Shown: positions 7,649-15,675 of the stretch, piece after piece
Numbering within the stretch: position 1 is the first letter of the stretch
Layout: every line of letters begins with the position of its first letter
Source of the DNA: an uncultured Oscillospiraceae bacterium
GTDB taxonomy: Bacteria; Bacillota; Clostridia; Oscillospirales; Ruminococcaceae
Direction of reading: 5' to 3'
NCBI GenBank assembly: GCA_900547385.1
Contig: URGQ01000006.1
Location: forward strand, 1 to 42,954
Length of the DNA: 42,954 bases
The notes under the pieces: model-generated
Told to the model about the DNA's origin: nothing
Seen by the model: only the letters and a program-made list of their open reading frames with translations
Databases searched by the model: none
Position numbers and translations under genes: made by a program

Positions 7649-8569
7649 ATGCCACAACATGAATTTATTACAAAGCAACTAATAGATAAAGGTTGGTCAG
7701 AAGATAGAAAATACTGTGTTACCGACGAGCAAGGAAATAAATTTTTGCTTCGTGTTTCTCCGATTGAACAGTATGACAGGAAGAAAAGTGAATATGAACT
7801 TATGGGTCAGGTAGCAGCTCTCGGTGTACCAATGTGCCGCCCCTTAGAGTTCGGCACATTTGATGAAGGAGTTTATTCTATTCAAACTTGGATAGATGGC
7901 ATTGATGCAGAAGAAAATATACATAATTTAACAAGCCAAGAACAGTATTCTTATGGTTTTGAAGCGGGAAAAATACTAAAAGAAATTCATAAAATCCCCG
8001 CTCCGAAAGAAATAGAAGATTGGGAAATCTATTTTAATCGTAAAGCAGACCACAAAATCAAGATGTATGAAGAATGTCCTGTCAAGTACGAAAATGGGCA
8101 AGCCTTCATTGATTACATTAACGCTCACAGATATTTGCTCAGCGGTCGCCCTCGAACCTATCAGCACGGAGATTACCATATCGGCAATATGATGATAGGG
8201 AATGATAAGCGACTCTACATCATTGATTTTAATAGAAATGACTTCGGAGATCCGTGGGAAGAATTTAACCGCATTGTGTGGTGCGCTCAAGCTACCTCTT
8301 TGTTTGCAACCGGAATGGTAAACGGATACTTCGGCAATGACATACCAATTCCGTTTTGGGAGTTGCTCGCACTTTATATTAGCAGTAATACTTTATCTTC
8401 TGTGCCTTGGGCAATTCCTTTTGGGCAGAGCCAAATTCAAGTAATGATAAATCAAGCAAAAGATGTACTAAGCTGGTATGAGAATATGACGAAATCCATT
8501 CCGACTTGGTACAAAGGAGTTATTATTATAAATAATACGAAGCATTTGCCGTCGTGTCCACAGGGATAG
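7649..8569 (+). CDS. Aminoglycoside phosphotransferase (APH) family small-molecule kinase
   Basis: A 306-residue protein kinase-fold enzyme of the APH family. It shows the catalytic loop HGDYHIGN (His173, Asp175, Asn180) and the metal-binding IIDFNRNDFGDPW (Asp193, Asp201), with an N-lobe strand KFLLRVSP carrying the likely ATP-binding basic residue. APH-fold enzymes phosphorylate aminoglycosides, macrolides, choline or sugars; the motifs do not decide the substrate, so resistance should not be assumed. The start has AAAGGATGAAAGG upstream; TATAAT at 7577-7582 may be its -10. Base composition is clearly more AT-rich than the flanking genes and codon choice differs (many AAA, ATA, TTA), which points to acquisition by transfer. 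It stands alone. Confidence 0.82.
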   Translation: MPQHEFITKQLIDKGWSEDRKYCVTDEQGNKFLLRVSPIEQYDRKKSEYELMGQVAALGVPMCRPLEFGTFDEGVYSIQTWIDGIDAEENIHNLTSQEQYSYGFEAGKILKEIHKIPAPKEIEDWEIYFNRKADHKIKMYEECPVKYENGQAFIDYINAHRYLLSGRPRTYQHGDYHIGNMMIGNDKRLYIIDFNRNDFGDPWEEFNRIVWCAQATSLFATGMVNGYFGNDIPIPFWELLALYISSNTLSSVPWAIPFGQSQIQVMINQAKDVLSWYENMTKSIPTWYKGVIIINNTKHLPSCPQG

Positions 8570-8630
8570 CAAGCATCGGATTATGACACCACAATCCGCG
8601 AAAAAAGCTAAATACAAATCATTGGAGTCC

Positions 8631-8643
8631 CTTCCTTACGGAG
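8631..8643. repeat. 13-base inverted repeat flanking the APH gene (partner at 7453-7465)
   Basis: CTTCCTTACGGAG at 8631-8643 is the exact reverse complement of CTCCGTAAGGAAG at 7453-7465 inside the lysR terminator. The two copies face each other on either side of the AT-rich APH gene. The rest of the gap 8570-8786 holds a CCCCAAGGGG element with a T run (about 8648-8667) and no gene. Confidence 0.6.
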
Positions 8644-8786
8644 GGTGCCCCAAGGGGTTCTTTTTTATTTGATTAGAAATTTTGAGATGGCACAAATGGA
8701 CCCATCTACTAGTTTACTTTTCTCGTTAGAATAGCCGCCAAAAATCCTGGCTTTTCCGCCATGCGTGAATGGCAATGGAATATGGA

Positions 8787-9524
8787 CTAAACCTCAACAA
8801 TAAGGACTCCTTCATTTCCTGCCGGTAATCCCTCTTTTATGAGGCTCTTATCAAACAAAGCAGCACCGCCTTTGGCAATTTCGCGATTATCGGGTTTATC
8901 CATGCATACCGAATTGACATAAAAAACGGGGGCATTTATTTTGCCGGCCTGTTTGGCATATTCAAACTTTACTGTATTGTTCCATTCTAAATAGTTATAA
9001 TCTGTATAGACAGGCCACCAAACGATATCCGGTTCCAACTCGTTCAGACGAGTGATATTTTCTTCATACCAAAGGTCTCCGCATAACCCAATGGCAACCT
9101 CCCTACCGAGAAAGTGAAATGTGTGAAACCCATCACCCTCACAGTATTCTTTTCCCGCAAACGACTCTTTCCAGCCTGGAGATACTCGGCGATATAAGTC
9201 TATGATCTGGCCATTTTTATCTATTGTCATCTGTGAACTGAAAAACACATCACCATCTTTCTCAATGAATCCAAAGGATACTGCAATGGTGTACTCTTTG
9301 GCCATACTGCATATTTCGCGAATAATCATATCATCACGAGAAATAGATACTGTTGTATCATGTTTTGCTATAAAATTTATGCCATAAAAGCCCTGAAGAA
9401 ATGCTTCTCCGAAGATAACAACATCCGCCCTTCCCGCACATTTTCTAAGTGTATCAGCGAGAACTGCTTTGTTATACTCGATATCTTCATTAATAAATCC
9501 AACGCCTGCAAGCGCACATTTCAT
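8787..9524 (-). CDS. Carbon-nitrogen hydrolase (nitrilase superfamily)
   Basis: I place the start at 9524 (MKCALAGVGFINED), which has a near-perfect GGAGGTGA ribosome binding site, giving 245 residues; an upstream in-frame ATG lacks such a site. The fold is that of an amidase/nitrilase: FGEAFLQGF carries the catalytic Glu40 and GLCGDLWYEE the nucleophile Cys148. The third member of the Glu-Lys-Cys triad is normally a Lys in Y-R-K; here the segment reads YRRVSPGWKE, with Arg113 at that place, so activity may be altered or the Lys supplied by position 119. These enzymes hydrolyse small amides, carbamoyl compounds or nitriles. The gene is moderately AT-rich like its APH neighbour and lies next to the tmRNA 3' end. 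Confidence 0.8.
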   Translation of the reverse strand: MKCALAGVGFINEDIEYNKAVLADTLRKCAGRADVVIFGEAFLQGFYGINFIAKHDTTVSISRDDMIIREICSMAKEYTIAVSFGFIEKDGDVFFSSQMTIDKNGQIIDLYRRVSPGWKESFAGKEYCEGDGFHTFHFLGREVAIGLCGDLWYEENITRLNELEPDIVWWPVYTDYNYLEWNNTVKFEYAKQAGKINAPVFYVNSVCMDKPDNREIAKGGAALFDKSLIKEGLPAGNEGVLIVEV

Positions 9525-9580
9525 TCTTATCACCTCCATAAACCCTGACTTTATCAAACTCAATATAACATATCAATATA

Positions 9581-9621
9581 AAAAGTCCGCCGTAATTCTA
9601 TCAAAATTACGGTGGACTTTT
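9581..9621 (-). terminator. ssrA terminator
   Basis: A 17-base stem (9581-9597 with 9605-9621, one or two wobble pairs) directly follows the tmRNA CCA end on the minus strand and finishes in a T run. Confidence 0.85.
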
Positions 9622-9965
9622 GGTGGAGGCGAGGAGAGTCGAACTCCTGTCCGAAAACCAGTCCGCACGGCTTTCTACGAGTGTAGCTGCTCTTTTAGCG
9701 TTCCCTCTGCCTCCCGCCGGACAGCAGGCTGAAGACTTTAGTAGCTCCTGATACAATCACAGGCCCGGAACCCTTCCCGTGATCGTTCACCACTCATCGA
9801 CGCCCTCCTGCGGCCGTGGTCCTCCGCAGTCGGACGGCTGCTTAATTAAGCAGCGTACGCGTAATCAGTGTTAGCGTTTATATTTAAGTTACCCGTTTTA
9901 TAGAGGTCGAGCGCCTCTACTCGCTTACCCTGTTTCTCAGTCCCCGTCGAAACCGGTACGCCCCC
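9621..9965 (-). ncRNA. ssrA: Transfer-messenger RNA (tmRNA)
   Basis: The 5' end GGGGGCG (9959-9965) pairs with CGCCTCC near the 3' end, which is completed by the encoded CCA at 9621-9623; the T-arm GAGTTCGACTC sits just inside it. The 5' half carries the conserved GGTTTCGACGGGG. The resume reading frame lies at 9846-9875: GCT AAC ACT GAT TAC GCG TAC GCT GCT TAA, giving the tag (A)ANTDYAYAA, which ends in AA as needed for ClpXP/ClpAP-type recognition. tmRNA with SmpB rescues ribosomes stalled on broken mRNAs and marks their products for proteolysis. smpB lies 16 bases upstream, and no separate promoter is obvious in the gap, so the two may share a transcript. Confidence 0.95.
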
Positions 9966-9981
9966 GTATTCACTTTTGGGT

Positions 9982-10449
9982 TTAGCCGCGGCCGCGCATG
10001 GCGCGTTCGATATCCCGCTGGGCATCACGCTTGGCGGCATCGGCACGCTTATCATACAGCTTTTTACCGCGGCACACACCCAGTTCTATCTTGACCCGGC
10101 TGCCCTTAAAATATGCCTGGAGTGGGATAAGGGTAAGCCCCTGCTGCTGTTTTACCAAACCATACAAACGGTTCAGCTCCTTGCGGTGTAGCAGCAGCTT
10201 TTTGGGCCGCAGCGGATCACGGTTAAAGATATTGCCCTTCTCATAGGGGCTGATGTGCATCTGACGCACAAAGAGCTCCCCTTTTTCGAAGCTGCACCAG
10301 CTGTCCTTGAGATTCAAGCCGCCGTTCCGCAGGCTTTTTACCTCGGTACCGAACAGCTCAATACCGGCTTCCATGGATTCTTCCACAAAGTATTCGTGTC
10401 GCGCCTGGCGGTTGGCGGCGATCTGCTTGATTCCCTGCTTTTCTGCCAT
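9982..10449 (-). CDS. smpB: SsrA-binding protein SmpB
   Basis: 155 residues, the usual length. Conserved family segments are present: NRQARHEYFVEESMEAGIEL, the GTEVKSLR motif (residues 35-42), DSWCSFEKGELFV, HISPYEKGN, DPLRPKKLLLHRKEL, and the basic C-terminal tail KKLYDKRADAAKRDAQRDI that enters the mRNA channel. SmpB is the tRNA-like-domain partner of tmRNA in trans-translation. The start has AAGGAG 9 bases upstream and a strong promoter lies just before it. The immediate downstream neighbour is ssrA. Confidence 0.97.
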   Translation of the reverse strand: MAEKQGIKQIAANRQARHEYFVEESMEAGIELFGTEVKSLRNGGLNLKDSWCSFEKGELFVRQMHISPYEKGNIFNRDPLRPKKLLLHRKELNRLYGLVKQQQGLTLIPLQAYFKGSRVKIELGVCRGKKLYDKRADAAKRDAQRDIERAMRGRG

Positions 10450-10481
10450 GCGCAGTCACTCCTTTTCTTCGGTGGAATCAC

Positions 10482-10509
10482 ATCATATCACAAAATTTCG
10501 ATTTGTCAA
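10482..10509 (-). promoter_or_regulatory. Promoter of smpB (and probably ssrA)
   Basis: On the minus strand TTGACA (10504-10509), a 16-base spacer and TATGAT (10482-10487), about 33 bases before the smpB start. Confidence 0.7.
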
Positions 10510-10517
10510 GGGGAAGA

Positions 10518-11117
10518 TCAAAGCTCGCTGCGACCCTCCATGGCACGCCATAGGGTCACCTCATCGGCGTATTCCAGGTTACCGCCCACGGGGATGCCGT
10601 AGGCTAACCGACTGACTTTGACGCCAAGGGGCTTGAGCAGCTTGGCAATATACATTGCGGTCGCTTCGCCCTCCACGGTAGGGTTGGTCGCCATAATGAC
10701 CTCGGCGACATCCCCCTTGCCGGTGCGGGCCAGCAGCTCCTTGATGGTAAGCTGGTCGGGGCCTATTCCATCCATGGGGGAAATAAGCCCGTGCAGCACA
10801 TGGTAAACACCGTTGTACTCCCGGGTGCGCTCAAAGGCCAGGACATCACGCGGGTCCTCCACCACGCAGATAAGGGAGGTATCCCGTCCCTTGGCAGAGC
10901 AGATGGGGCAAAGCTCCCCTTCGGTAAAGTTGCCGCAAACGGAACACTTTTTGATCTTGCTCTTGGCCTCCAGAATGGCAGCGGAAAATTCCTTGGCCTT
11001 GTCCTCCGGCAGATCCAGCACATAAAAGGCGAACCGCTGAGCCATCTTGCGGCCGACACCCGGCAGGCGGGCAAACTGCTCGATAAGTTTTTGCAGCGGC
11101 GCTGCGGTGGAATCCAT
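10518..11117 (-). CDS. recR: Recombination mediator protein RecR
   Basis: 199 residues, full length. Visible domains in order: helix-hairpin-helix (LIEQFARLPGVGRKMAQRFAFYVL), a four-cysteine zinc finger (CSVCGNFTEGELCPIC, residues 55-70), a Toprim domain (LICVVEDPRDVLAFERT onward) and the C-terminal Walker B-like segment (VSRLAYGIPVGGNLEYADEVTL). RecR acts with RecO/RecF to load RecA at single-strand gaps. It follows ybaB after 33 bases in the conserved dnaX-ybaB-recR operon, with a GGAGGGG ribosome binding site. Confidence 0.97.
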   Translation of the reverse strand: MDSTAAPLQKLIEQFARLPGVGRKMAQRFAFYVLDLPEDKAKEFSAAILEAKSKIKKCSVCGNFTEGELCPICSAKGRDTSLICVVEDPRDVLAFERTREYNGVYHVLHGLISPMDGIGPDQLTIKELLARTGKGDVAEVIMATNPTVEGEATAMYIAKLLKPLGVKVSRLAYGIPVGGNLEYADEVTLWRAMEGRSEL

Positions 11118-11150
11118 GCGATCCCCTCCCCCTCTTACGGAAAAATAAGA

Positions 11151-11489
11151 TTACAGGCCGAGATCCAGGCCGCCGGTAATGGCGCCAATGGTCTGTTCGG
11201 CATCCGCATTGCAGGCACGGATGGCCTCATTGACGCCCTCCCGGATCAGATCCTGCAAAAATTCGATATCATCAGGATCAACTACTTCCGGCTTAAGGGT
11301 AACAGATGTCACTTCCTTTTTGCCATTGATTTCAACTTCAATATTGCCGCCGCCAGCAGAAACATGGTAGACCTTTTCTTCCAGTTCCGCCTGGGCACGG
11401 GTCATTTCCTCCTGCATCTTCTGCATCCGCTGCATCATCTGGTTCATATTACCGGCGCCGCCGGCGCCCTGGGGGATTCTTGCTTTCAT
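11151..11489 (-). CDS. ybaB: YbaB/EbfC family nucleoid-associated protein
   Basis: 112 residues. It opens with a flexible Gly/Met-rich stretch and the long helix MNQMMQRMQKMQEEMTRAQAELEE, then the core AGGGNIEVEINGKKEVTSVTLKPEVVDPDD and a C-terminal helix with VNEAIRACNADAE, all typical. The protein is a small dimeric DNA-binding protein of the nucleoid; its precise cellular role is unsettled. Start chosen by AAAAGGAG 7 bases upstream. It sits between dnaX (21 bases away) and recR, an order conserved across many bacteria. Confidence 0.95.
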   Translation of the reverse strand: MKARIPQGAGGAGNMNQMMQRMQKMQEEMTRAQAELEEKVYHVSAGGGNIEVEINGKKEVTSVTLKPEVVDPDDIEFLQDLIREGVNEAIRACNADAEQTIGAITGGLDLGL

Positions 11490-11510
11490 ATTGGTTCTCC
11501 TTTTTGGTTA

Positions 11511-13166
11511 TTATTCTCTGGTAACCGGGATGCCCATTCCCTCTGCCTGCTTGATGAGATCCTCCAACGGAGAGCTCTGCGGGGTGGTTGCCTTGGGCGC
11601 AGCGGTGTAAGGCCCCACACCGTATTTTACACCGGTCACTTCGGCGATAGCTCGCTTTAGGCTCTGACGAGTGAAGTCATTGCTGCGCATCATCTCCAGG
11701 AAGATGGGCTTATCACACTCGATAAGGACAGTCTGCCCGCGGAAATGGGCATGGCTGCCTTGCAGGGCACCTGCCAGCATCTTATTGATGACGCCAAGAC
11801 GATCCAGCACCTGCAGCCACTGATCCTCCGGCATTGGCTCCACCGGGGTAGCGGCAGGCTTTGCAGCCGGTGGGGCTGCTTCCTCCTGCTGCGGGGGCGG
11901 CTCCATGCCTGGCAGCGCTACCTGCTCCGGTTCGGCTGATCCCTCTTGTTGTGGCTGGAACATTCCTCCGACAGCCGTCTGCTGCGCCGGGGCCGGAGCG
12001 GGGCGGATCCCCTCCGCCAGCAGCCGGTTGAGCTTGGCTTCCAGCTCCTCGATGCGGGCGACCAGCGCTTCCCGGCTGGGGCTTACCCGCCGGTCGCTGA
12101 GCTTTAAGAGAGCCAGTTCCATCTCCGCCCGGCGGCTGGTGCTGCGAGCCATAGCGGCCTGGGTATCCTGCAGCGTTCTGATGGCATCCATCAGCGCGGC
12201 CGGGGTAAAGGAGGCCGCCTGCTTTTTATACTGTTCCAGCGTCTGTGGCAGGCAGACAATAAGTTGTTCGGGATCGCGAGCGGTAGCTGCCACCAACAGG
12301 TTGCGGTAATGGTTGATTAATTGACTGCACAGGCGGTCATATTCTACAGCCTGTCCGGCCAGGCGCTCCATGGCATCCATTGCGCCTGTAAAATCCCCCG
12401 TCGCGGCGGCATCGGCGATCTCAAAAAGATAGTCCTGCCCCACAAGCCCGGCCGCCTCGCTGACGGCCTCCACGGTGATATCATGGGCGTGTGCCCAGCA
12501 AAGATCAAGGAGAGAAAGGGCATCACGCATACCGCCATCGGCAATACGGGCAATGAGAGCCGCGGCTTCTTCCGTCAAGGTCATGTCCTCCTGCCCGGCA
12601 ATGAAAAGCAGCCTATCCCGGATGACCTCCGGCGCAATACGCTTAAAATCAAACCGCTGACAGCGGGACTGAATAGTGGCAGGAATTTTGTGTACTTCGG
12701 TGGTAGCCAGAATGAAGATCACATGCTCCGGCGGCTCCTCCATAATCTTGAGCAGGGCATTGACCGCCCCGACGGAAAGCATATGCGCCTCATCGATAAT
12801 ATAAACGCGGTATTTGGCGATATTGGGCAGAAAAACGGCTTCCTCCCGCAGGTCACGGATATTATCCACGCCGTTATTGCTGGCGGCATCAATCTCCACT
12901 ACATCCACCAGGCTGCCGTTATCCACGCCGCGGCAGCAGTCACATTTGCCGCAGGGGCTGCCATCCACCGGGTTGCGGCAGTTCACCGCCTTGGCGATGA
13001 GCTTGGCGCAGGTGGTTTTGCCGGTGCCACGGCTGCCCATCAGCAGATACGCATGGGCAGGCTTGCCCTGGAGCATCTCGTTTTTCAGCGTGGTGGTGAT
13101 ATGCTCCTGCCCCACCACTTCCTCAAAGGTGCGGGGACGCCACTTGCGGTAAAGTGCCTGATACAT
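11511..13166 (-). CDS. dnaX: DNA polymerase III subunits gamma/tau
   Basis: 551 residues from the start at 13166 (MYQALYRKWRPRTFEEVVGQEHI), which has GGAGGGG upstream. The frame stays open for 76 more codons, but that part runs through the SRP RNA gene and is not coding. Features: Walker A GSRGTGKTT, the zinc module with Cys in CRNPVDGSPCGKCDCC, Walker B/DEAH (YIIDEAHML), sensor 1 ILATTEVHKIPATIQSRCQRF with the arginine finger, then the clamp-loader collar and a Pro/Gln/Ala-rich linker (about residues 380-460) leading to a tau-type C-terminal domain. It is the ATPase motor of the sliding-clamp loader. No slippery A-run frameshift signal stood out. Confidence 0.96.
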   Translation of the reverse strand: MYQALYRKWRPRTFEEVVGQEHITTTLKNEMLQGKPAHAYLLMGSRGTGKTTCAKLIAKAVNCRNPVDGSPCGKCDCCRGVDNGSLVDVVEIDAASNNGVDNIRDLREEAVFLPNIAKYRVYIIDEAHMLSVGAVNALLKIMEEPPEHVIFILATTEVHKIPATIQSRCQRFDFKRIAPEVIRDRLLFIAGQEDMTLTEEAAALIARIADGGMRDALSLLDLCWAHAHDITVEAVSEAAGLVGQDYLFEIADAAATGDFTGAMDAMERLAGQAVEYDRLCSQLINHYRNLLVAATARDPEQLIVCLPQTLEQYKKQAASFTPAALMDAIRTLQDTQAAMARSTSRRAEMELALLKLSDRRVSPSREALVARIEELEAKLNRLLAEGIRPAPAPAQQTAVGGMFQPQQEGSAEPEQVALPGMEPPPQQEEAAPPAAKPAATPVEPMPEDQWLQVLDRLGVINKMLAGALQGSHAHFRGQTVLIECDKPIFLEMMRSNDFTRQSLKRAIAEVTGVKYGVGPYTAAPKATTPQSSPLEDLIKQAEGMGIPVTRE

Positions 13167-13196
13167 TCTGTTTTCCCCTCCCCCACTATAATAAAA

Positions 13197-13331
13197 GACA
13201 GCCTTTATCATACGGAAACCCGGTTGGCTGCGGCACCCGCAAATACTGCTTAATGCTGCTCGGTTCCCCGCCTGACATGGTTCACAGCACTGCGTCGCAC
13301 AGGACCAGATTTCCGCATGACAAAGGCTGCC
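13197..13331 (-). ncRNA. ffs: Signal recognition particle RNA (small bacterial type)
   Basis: On the minus strand the conserved domain is read directly: GTGCTGTGAACCATGTCAGG, then CGGGGAACCGAGCAGCATTAAGCAGTA, which form the Ffh-binding internal loops and apical loop of helix 8. The ends close in a long stem: GCAGCCTTTGTCATGCGG (from 13330) pairs with CCGTATGATAAAGGCTGTC (ending near 13197). The length is about 135 bases, so it appears to lack the large Alu domain of Bacillus scRNA. It guides membrane-protein translation with Ffh. The position directly before dnaX is conserved in Firmicutes. Exact ends are estimates; the promoter predicts a start near 13355. Confidence 0.9.
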
Positions 13332-13361
13332 TTTGCACGACCTGTCATGGCCTACTACGAT

Positions 13362-13390
13362 ATTATACACGAATTTAAGTTCGTGTGCAA
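13362..13390 (-). promoter_or_regulatory. Strong promoter of the SRP RNA (and dnaX)
   Basis: TTGCAC (13385-13390), exactly 17 bases, TATAAT (13362-13367). The spacer together with its edges contains the palindrome CACGAA-CTTAAA-TTCGTG, which lies between the -35 and -10 boxes. Confidence 0.8.
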
Positions 13391-13403
13391 CCATTTTTTC
13401 TTG

Positions 13404-13883
13404 CTATTTCCCTCCGATAAAATAATCCATAATCTCCTGCTGCACAGTATCCATATCATCGGCGGTGACGATGACCAAAAGAGCATAATCCCCTGCTGTA
13501 ATGACCCGCCCGGCCTGCGCCGAAGGATACCCGGGAAATGCCCGCTGTACTGTCTCCAGACGCTTTTGCAGGGTGGCAGTCACCTTTTCCGTTTTGCCCG
13601 GGGCCGCCTGCGCCAATAGTATTTGCTGTGGGTTGTCCTCCGGGGCTGCAATACGCCCACAACCCAACAGCAGGTACTTTTCCTTTATTTGCAGCAGTGC
13701 TGCCAGGTCCGCGGCAGATTCCAGCAGCATACTTTCCGGCAAATCATACCGCTGGGAAAGCTCTTCTATCATCTGCTCCGGGGTGGTATCTTCCCGCAGT
13801 GCAATGGATCCTAACAGTTCTTTTTTTCCACAGGCGGTGCACAGCAGCAGGCACCCCAGCAGCAGGGTCATCCATCTTTTCAT
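13404..13883 (-). CDS. DUF4358-type lipoprotein
   Basis: 159 residues from the start at 13883 (MKRWMTLLLGCLLLCTACGKK), with GGAGGGGGAG upstream; a longer frame with an extra 16 residues lacks a signal-peptide N-terminus. The lipobox LCTAC puts the lipid anchor at Cys18. The rest alternates a helix-rich segment (EQMIEELSQRYDLPESMLLE) with YLLLGCGRIAAPE, a lysine-rich coiled segment and YALLVIVTADDMDTVQQEI at the C-terminus, matching what I know of the DUF4358 family of Clostridia, whose function is unknown. It follows pucR in the same direction after 62 bases. It may be co-transcribed. Confidence 0.72.
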   Translation of the reverse strand: MKRWMTLLLGCLLLCTACGKKELLGSIALREDTTPEQMIEELSQRYDLPESMLLESAADLAALLQIKEKYLLLGCGRIAAPEDNPQQILLAQAAPGKTEKVTATLQKRLETVQRAFPGYPSAQAGRVITAGDYALLVIVTADDMDTVQQEIMDYFIGGK

Positions 13884-13945
13884 GCAAACTCCCCCTCCTG
13901 CTCTTTTGTATGGCAGTAGAGAGAAAAACATTCACGCGGTCAAGC

Positions 13946-15658
13946 TCAAGAATTGGCGGCCGCTTCACGAATCTGCCGCACCTGATAGACCCGCAGGCCC
14001 AGCTGCAGCAGCAGACGCTCTTCGGAATCTTTGAGATCCCTCCCCAGAATAGATTTGATCTTATCAATGCGGTAAATGAGGGTGTTGCGATGGATGAAGA
14101 GGGCTTTGGCTGTTTCGCTAACATTACAGTTGCAGGCAAAGTAACAGTCCAGCGTTTCCACCATGTTGGTCGCGTTCTGTTTATCATACTCTACCAGACT
14201 GCGGATAGACAGCGTATAAAGCTCGGCGGATTTTTCATTTTCCACTCCGCTGCTAAGCAGCTGATAGATGATGAGGTCCTCGTAAAAATGCACCCCTGCC
14301 ACGCTGCGCAAATTGCCGGAGACCCGGATAGCCTCCTGCGCCTGGGTAAAGCTGCGGCGCACATTGATAAGACGGGCGGTCGGCTCCCCCACACCGATAT
14401 TGAGGACATACTGCTGTGTGATGGCATGCAGACGGTGGTAAAGCCGCTGGATAAACCGCCGATTTTCCTCACTAATGCGCTGGTCCGGTTCGGTATGGAC
14501 AATGCGCAGAAAGGTGATAATAAGGCTGCCACGATGAATAGAGATGCAGCTGCGGCCCTCCTCGCGGGAAAGTTCACCGATCTGGGCGATCATACGGTCC
14601 TTGATGCGCAGGAAGGCATCCTGCATTTCCACATAGTTTTCGGTCCCGCGGGCGGCGCTGTCCAGCTTAGTGACCATGCAGAGATAGGTCCCCTCGGCGT
14701 CCATATTGTGCATCCCGGCAATGCTGCCCACCTCCTCGGCAGAATGGAGCTTGCCGCTGAGCAAATCGTCAAAGAAGTCCTGCCGGATATGCATCCGGAT
14801 CTCCTCGATCTGGCGGGTGCGGAAGCGCTCCAGCGCCAAGGAAGAGGCCGCGATCTCCAAGGCCAGATACTCCACCGATTGCATTTTGCGGCCGGTCTCC
14901 CACACCACCAGGTAACCAAACAGGGCATTGCCGCCGGAAACCGGCAGTATGCGGCAGACCGCACGCTCCTGCCCAGCGGAAAAGACCCGTTTGATGGCCT
15001 TGGCATATTTGGAAAAATCCGAAGGCATATTGCCGGTAATGCTCTCTGGGAAAATAACCTCCCCCTTTTGCAGTGGGAGATACCGCGAAAGCGGCATTGA
15101 GTTTCCAGCATTTTCGGCATAGGCCATCAGCTCCCACTTGGCCCCCAGCAGCAGCACCGCATTACCGATAAAGTCGCTAAGGACGCCCAGCATCCGGAAA
15201 ACGCCATCTGCCTCCAGCATGCTCTCGGTGATGGAATGATAAAGCGAAACAAAGCGGTCGGCCTTTTCCACCCCGCCGCCGGAAAGCCGGCCAAACACCA
15301 CCTTGCAGATCTTGCTGAGAGGATACTGGACCGGGATATTGATGAGCGGGAAGCCCAGCCGGTTCGCTTCCTCCAGCATCGCCTCCGGAATCACATCCAA
15401 ATAGCGGCGGGTTTTAATGGCCAGCCCCACACAACCCAGTTCCGAAAGCTCCCGTACAAGCTGCCGCTGCATAGCCTCATCATCCCGAAGAAAATAGCCG
15501 GTGGTCAGCAAAAAATCCCCGGAGGAAAGCCAATCGTAGGAATCGGGGTTATCGATAATATTGATATTGGTGATTTCCGCCTGCAGATCGGCGGTATCCG
15601 TCATAAGCTTTAAGCCGGTCAGCTCCTCTTCCCGCAGGAATGAACCGATGGTATACAT
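13946..15658 (-). CDS. PucR/CdaR-family transcriptional regulator
   Basis: 570 residues. The N-terminal domain (YTIGSFLREEELTGLKLMT, then IINIIDNPDSYDWLSSGDFLLTTGYFLRDD) is the purine-catabolism regulator-like domain of PucR. A middle GGDEF-like region follows (YVLNIGVGEPTARLINVRRSFTQAQEAIRV). The C-terminal helix-turn-helix reads ALFIHRNTLIYRIDKIKSILGRDLKDSEERLLLQLGLRVYQV, the PucR C-terminal motif. Characterised relatives control ureide, purine, glycerate or proline breakdown. It is encoded on the same strand just after the DUF1116/LctP genes, separated by a terminator, and has an AGGAGGGG site. I infer that it regulates those genes and that its ligand is their substrate. Confidence 0.9.
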   Translation of the reverse strand: MYTIGSFLREEELTGLKLMTDTADLQAEITNINIIDNPDSYDWLSSGDFLLTTGYFLRDDEAMQRQLVRELSELGCVGLAIKTRRYLDVIPEAMLEEANRLGFPLINIPVQYPLSKICKVVFGRLSGGGVEKADRFVSLYHSITESMLEADGVFRMLGVLSDFIGNAVLLLGAKWELMAYAENAGNSMPLSRYLPLQKGEVIFPESITGNMPSDFSKYAKAIKRVFSAGQERAVCRILPVSGGNALFGYLVVWETGRKMQSVEYLALEIAASSLALERFRTRQIEEIRMHIRQDFFDDLLSGKLHSAEEVGSIAGMHNMDAEGTYLCMVTKLDSAARGTENYVEMQDAFLRIKDRMIAQIGELSREEGRSCISIHRGSLIITFLRIVHTEPDQRISEENRRFIQRLYHRLHAITQQYVLNIGVGEPTARLINVRRSFTQAQEAIRVSGNLRSVAGVHFYEDLIIYQLLSSGVENEKSAELYTLSIRSLVEYDKQNATNMVETLDCYFACNCNVSETAKALFIHRNTLIYRIDKIKSILGRDLKDSEERLLLQLGLRVYQVRQIREAAANS

Positions 15659-15675
15659 GATATCCCCCTCCTATA

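Noticed and set aside
7485..9620. Complete integrative element at ssrA
   Set aside because: No integrase, no transfer genes and no second copy of the ssrA 3' end were found; only composition and position support acquisition.
13167..13394. Upstream in-frame extension of dnaX by 76 codons
   Set aside because: It runs through the SRP RNA and its promoter; the family N-terminus and a good ribosome binding site are at 13166.
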